From contig CAKOOV010000001.1 of NCBI GenBank assembly GCA_934098435.1, positions 62,001 to 126,000 on the forward strand: a DNA stretch of 64,000 bases. The letters are read 5' to 3'. Under the pieces are notes generated by a model. That model was not told the origin of the DNA and ran no database searches. It was given only the letters and a program-made list of their open reading frames with translations. Position numbers and translations under genes: made by a program. Source of the stretch: an uncultured Bacilli bacterium. Lineage in GTDB: Bacteria; Bacillota_I; Bacilli_A; RF39; UBA660. Shown one piece after another: positions 60,795-64,000 of the stretch (position 1 is its first letter; every line of letters starts with the position of its first letter).

Positions 60795-62552
60795 ATGTTT
60801 AAGGAAATTGTGGCTATTAGCAAAAATTATGCTATTGTCAAAATAGATAGTATAATTAACGATGACTTGCTAAATTTAAATGTTATTTTTGAGGAAGAAA
60901 ATAAAAAAATATTGGGTGAAATTGAAGAAGTAGCTAATAATGAAGTTAAAATAAATTTTTTAGGTGAATTTCATGGTGAAAAATTTTATGATGGTATTAT
61001 TAGAAAGCCTAGTACTACTGCTAAAATAAGGATAATTAATGCTAATGAACTTGCTGAACTTACCGGTTATAATGATCCTAAAGCAATGTTACTCGGATTA
61101 TCCCCTTTATATAATGATAGCCCTATTAAAGTAAATATTGATGATATGTGGAGTAATCATAGTGCTATTTTTGGTAATACTGGTTCTGGTAAAACTTATG
61201 GCGTTGCTAGACTAGTTCAAAATCTTTTTACAATGCCTAATTATATTCCTTTTAATAGTGTTCTTTTTATATTTAATAATACTGATGAGTATGATAACGC
61301 TTTTAATTCTATAAATAATTTTAATTTTAATTTTAATTATAAACTTTACACAACAAATTTAGAAAAAAAAGATAATATATTAAAGTTACCTTTGTGGCTT
61401 TTATCTGTAGATGATTATGCAAATTTACTTGATGTTACTGAATATACACAAATTATGATAATTGAAAAAATGCTTACATATGTTTCTTTATTTGCAAAAA
61501 ATGATGAAGAATCAAATCGGTATAAGAATCATTTAATAGCTAGTGCGATTGTTTCAGTTTTATATTCTAATCAAGTGTCCGCTAGAATTAGAGATCAGAT
61601 ATTTTCTATTTTGACTGATTGTCACACTAAAGAACTAAATTTAGATGTAGAAGTTCCTGGTATCGGTTATACTAGACAGTTCAGAAAATGTTTTGATATT
61701 GATAGTCAAGGACAATTTGTTGAACGAATTTTAATTACTGAATATATCAACAAATTTGTCGATAATGATACTAAATGGGTAGAAGAATATACACCTACAT
61801 ATTTCACTCTTGATGATTTAGAGGTTGCACTTAATTTTACTTTAATTTCAGAGGGATTATTACTTAACGAAAAATCTTATGCTGAGGCTTCAGCATTAAA
61901 AGTTAAATTACACACAATTGCTAATAGTTCATTAAAAAATTATTTTAATTATGATAAATTTATTACTTCTAGTGAATTTATTTCTAGCCTTATTTTAGTT
62001 GATAACAATAAAAGAGCACAAATTATTAATTTTGTTTTAGAAGACGTTGATGACAGATTTGCTAAAGCTCTTGTTAAAATTTACTCGAGAATTATATTTA
62101 TGTTTATGAAAGGACTTCCTACTAGAGGTTCTATGCCTGTACATTTAATGTTGGAGGAGGCTCATAGATATGTGCAAAAAGACAATGATATTAATATACT
62201 TGGATATAATATATTTGAGCGAATTGCCAAAGAGGGTAGAAAATTTGGGGTTGTAATTGATCTTATTACACAAAGACCAACTGAGCTTTCTGAAACTGTT
62301 TTATCACAGTGTAGTAATTTTCTTATTTTTAAGATTAATCATCCTAGTGATTTAGAATATATTGAAAAGATGGTTCCAAACATAAGTAGTGATGTTATTG
62401 AGAAACAGAAGTCTCTTCAATCTGGTACTTGTGTTGCTTTTGGTAAAATGATGAAGATTCCTATGATTGTTAAATTACCGTTACCTGATCCTACCCCTAT
62501 GAGTTCTAATGCTAGTATATTTAATAAATGGATGATACAGTGGAAAAATTAA
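60795..62552 (+). CDS. HerA-like hexameric ATPase
   Basis: 585 residues: N-terminal HAS-barrel-like region (about 1-80), FtsK/HerA-type ATPase with Walker A GNTGSGKT (127-134), Walker B LMLEEAHRYV (about 451-460) and the downstream RKFGVVIDLITQRPTELSETVLSQCSNFLIF block. HerA pumps DNA; in archaea it partners the nuclease NurA, in bacteria it is often part of defence modules (with Sir2- or DUF4297-type effectors). No NurA or effector is next to it here, and it sits just before dnaA. Start ATG 60795 behind AGAGGG. The 205-base gap before it shows only AT-rich sequence with two TATAAT hexamers. Confidence 0.85.
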   Translation: MFKEIVAISKNYAIVKIDSIINDDLLNLNVIFEEENKKILGEIEEVANNEVKINFLGEFHGEKFYDGIIRKPSTTAKIRIINANELAELTGYNDPKAMLLGLSPLYNDSPIKVNIDDMWSNHSAIFGNTGSGKTYGVARLVQNLFTMPNYIPFNSVLFIFNNTDEYDNAFNSINNFNFNFNYKLYTTNLEKKDNILKLPLWLLSVDDYANLLDVTEYTQIMIIEKMLTYVSLFAKNDEESNRYKNHLIASAIVSVLYSNQVSARIRDQIFSILTDCHTKELNLDVEVPGIGYTRQFRKCFDIDSQGQFVERILITEYINKFVDNDTKWVEEYTPTYFTLDDLEVALNFTLISEGLLLNEKSYAEASALKVKLHTIANSSLKNYFNYDKFITSSEFISSLILVDNNKRAQIINFVLEDVDDRFAKALVKIYSRIIFMFMKGLPTRGSMPVHLMLEEAHRYVQKDNDINILGYNIFERIAKEGRKFGVVIDLITQRPTELSETVLSQCSNFLIFKINHPSDLEYIEKMVPNISSDVIEKQKSLQSGTCVAFGKMMKIPMIVKLPLPDPTPMSSNASIFNKWMIQWKN

Positions 62553-62558
62553 TTTATT

Positions 62559-62586
62559 AAAGCCTTATTTAATAAGGCTTTTTTTG
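62559..62586 (+). terminator. Terminator of the HerA-like gene
   Basis: Stem AAAGCCTTA / TAAGGCTTT followed by seven T. Confidence 0.88.
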
Positions 62587-62596
62587 TTTGTCAACA

Positions 62597-62754
62597 ATAT
62601 CAACAGGTATGTTGATAACTATTGTGTAAACTGTTAATAATAAAAAATGTCTAAATTTGTTGAAAAGTGTTTAAAAACCTTTATTTATATGTTATTATAT
62701 TGTTGAAAAACTGTTAATAACATGTTATTTTATCTGTTAATTATAAATTTATAC
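62597..62754 (+). other. Candidate replication origin (DnaA-box-like cluster)
   Basis: Very AT-rich gap between the HerA-like gene and dnaA. TGTTGATAA (62610-62618), TGTTAATAA (62632-62640 and 62712-62720) and TGTTAATTA (62735-62743) lie in one direction; their complements TTATCAACA and TTATTAACA differ from the DnaA box TTATNCACA only by A for C at position 6 (the last also in one more base). The repeat TTGTTGAAAA occurs twice (62657, 62700). A perfect inverted repeat TATCAACA / TGTTGATA (62598-62617) without T run is included. Confidence 0.55.
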
Positions 62755-62782
62755 TAGACAAATTTTGATTTTGAGATATAAT
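62755..62782 (+). promoter_or_regulatory. Promoter of dnaA
   Basis: -35 TAGACA (5 of 6), 16-base spacer, -10 TATAAT (62777-62782). The DnaA-box-like sites lie immediately upstream, so autoregulation by DnaA is plausible. Confidence 0.6.
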
Positions 62783-62818
62783 AATTGTAATGGGAACTTG
62801 AAGTAAGGAGGTTTTGCG

Positions 62819-64000
62819 ATGAATACAGATATTCTTTGGAACAATTTTCTTGATAAAATAAAAGATCGTATATCTCCTTTATCTTATGATACCTGGTTTA
62901 AAGATACTAAATTATATAAAATAGATAATAGTACCGCTATTATCGAAGTACCAATGATTTTACATAAAAAACATTTAGAAGAAAATTATTTGGATGAAAT
63001 TGAAGAAATATTTAATTCTATTACTGGTACAAATTTTAATTTTAAATTTAAATTAGAAAATGAATTATTAGAAGAAGAAAAAAATAATAAAAATGAAATA
63101 ACAACAATTGTTGAAACTACTGGTGTTCCTTATCATAGTAATATTAGTGCTAATTTAAAATCAGAATATACTTTCGATAGTTTTATTGTTGGAGATTCTA
63201 ATAGGTTTGCTTTTACTGCAGCAAGGGCTGTAGCTGAAAAACCTGGTAAAGCTTACAATCCTTTATTTTTATATGGAAAAAGTGGATTAGGTAAAACCCA
63301 TTTAATGCATGCGATTGGTAATTATATTTTAGAAAATTCTAATAAAAAGGTGTTATATGTATCTAGTGAACAATTTGTTAATGATTATATATATGCAGTT
63401 AGAAATAACGATAAAAATAATTTTGATAAAATTGATTCTTTTAAGGATAAGTATAGAAATATAGATGTTTTGATTATTGACGATATACAATTTTTAGGTT
63501 CCGCCACTAAGGGACAAGAAGAATTTTTTCATACTTTTAATCAATTACACGATTCAAACAAACAGATTATTATTGCTTCTGATAGATCTGTAGATGATTT
63601 AAAAATGTTAGAAGATAGGTTAATCACTAGATTTAATTGGGGACTTACTGCTAATATTACACCACCGGACTTTGATTTAAGGGTTAATATTATTAGAAAA
63701 AAAATATCGCATCAAGAAGCTGCAAGTGATATTCCTAATGAAGTTATTGAATACATTGCTAATATTAATGACTCAGACGTAAGGCAACTTGAAGGAGCTA
63801 TTACTAGAGTATTTGCCTATGCTTCTATGATGAATCGCGGTATTATTACTTTAGATATTGCTATTGATGCCCTGAAAGATAAAGCTTCTGAAAAAAGTGT
63901 ATATAAAAACGATGTACATAGAATTCAAAGAATTGTTTGTGAGTATTTTAAAATTGATATTGAAGAACTGAAAGGTAAAAAAAGAAGTAAAGATATTAAT
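62819..64000 (+). CDS. dnaA: Chromosomal replication initiator DnaA, partial
   Basis: Runs off the right edge after 394 codons. Domain I (LWNNFLDKIKDRISPLSYDTWF), a linker, and the AAA+ core starting SEYTFDSFIVGDSNRFAFTAA with Walker A GKSGLGKT, Walker B LIIDDIQFLG and the arginine-finger region are complete; the start of the DNA-binding domain IV is included and the rest lies outside. AAGGAGG is 7 bases before ATG 62819. Binds ATP and origin boxes to open oriC. Confidence 0.97.
   Translation, partial: MNTDILWNNFLDKIKDRISPLSYDTWFKDTKLYKIDNSTAIIEVPMILHKKHLEENYLDEIEEIFNSITGTNFNFKFKLENELLEEEKNNKNEITTIVETTGVPYHSNISANLKSEYTFDSFIVGDSNRFAFTAARAVAEKPGKAYNPLFLYGKSGLGKTHLMHAIGNYILENSNKKVLYVSSEQFVNDYIYAVRNNDKNNFDKIDSFKDKYRNIDVLIIDDIQFLGSATKGQEEFFHTFNQLHDSNKQIIIASDRSVDDLKMLEDRLITRFNWGLTANITPPDFDLRVNIIRKKISHQEAASDIPNEVIEYIANINDSDVRQLEGAITRVFAYASMMNRGIITLDIAIDALKDKASEKSVYKNDVHRIQRIVCEYFKIDIEELKGKKRSKDIN

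Noticed and set aside
1..64000. Mycoplasma genetic code (TGA = Trp)
   Set aside because: TGG is used for Trp throughout, and TGA is the natural stop of dnaI, the HD gene before valS, the gene at 20588, yjjX and the HD gene at 32680.
1..64000. CRISPR array
   Set aside because: No series of identical direct repeats with even spacers; the hairpin elements have different sequences and no spacers.

Overview
The window is a very AT-rich chromosomal segment of a low-GC Gram-positive bacterium (Bacillota, most likely an anaerobic, uncultivated gut lineage of the Bacilli/Erysipelotrichia/RF39 type). The evidence is a Bacilli-type replication set (DnaB and DnaI helicase loaders, both DnaE and PolC), Spo0J/Soj, SecA with a SEC-C tail, an LTA-synthase-like enzyme, a peptidoglycan deacetylase, SufU-type SUF genes, acetate kinase and an [FeFe]-hydrogenase-like protein. 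TGG encodes Trp and TGA ends several genes (dnaI, both small-gene overlaps, yjjX), so the Mycoplasma code 4 is not used. Codons of core genes favour T in the third position.

Layout. 1-1,319: yidC-rnpA-rpmH on the minus strand. 1,509-3,171: parA-parB. 3.4-12.1 kb: cold-shock protein, CPBP protease, the replication run dnaB-dnaI-small membrane protein-dnaE-gmk, then two paralogous unknown genes. 12.3-25.1 kb: HD protein-valS, membrane proteins, YetF-like, deacetylase, RmuC, PrsA-like foldase, two tiny YjcZ-like peptides, HIT, sugar nucleotidyltransferase, Hpf. 25.2-31.3 kb: a minus-strand HEPN-like gene, secA, and a degraded insertion zone behind secA with three extra SEC-C tails, repeats, a YjjX-like gene and an alien-looking small gene. 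31.4-34.3 kb: ECF sigma module, HD, PAP2, small membrane protein. 34.5-44.6 kb: hydrogenase-like protein, CBS-pyrophosphatase, ackA, nrnA, sigma-70, SUF operon lacking sufB. 44.8-56.8 kb: polC, an accessory patch (repeat-flanked Fic, AraC-like, VirD4-like ATPase, Cys-rich membrane protein), polA, mutM. 57-64 kb: tmcAL and LTA synthase (minus), HerA-like ATPase, a likely oriC with DnaA-box variants, and dnaA running off the right edge.

The most striking structure is non-coding. Six intergenic elements (12.12, 26.82, 34.33, 44.64, 49.47 and 53.21 kb) each carry two or three consecutive hairpins whose stems differ completely in sequence but stay paired, while the apex remains near ACYNNNGG; the last hairpin usually carries a tandem GA/GA internal loop. 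The copy after polC is inverted. This pattern of changing but base-paired stems is what a selected RNA fold or a hairpin-forming dispersed repeat would leave. I do not recognise it as a described family.

rpmH and dnaA, normally neighbours across oriC, are 61 kb apart here, with mostly plus-strand genes in between.
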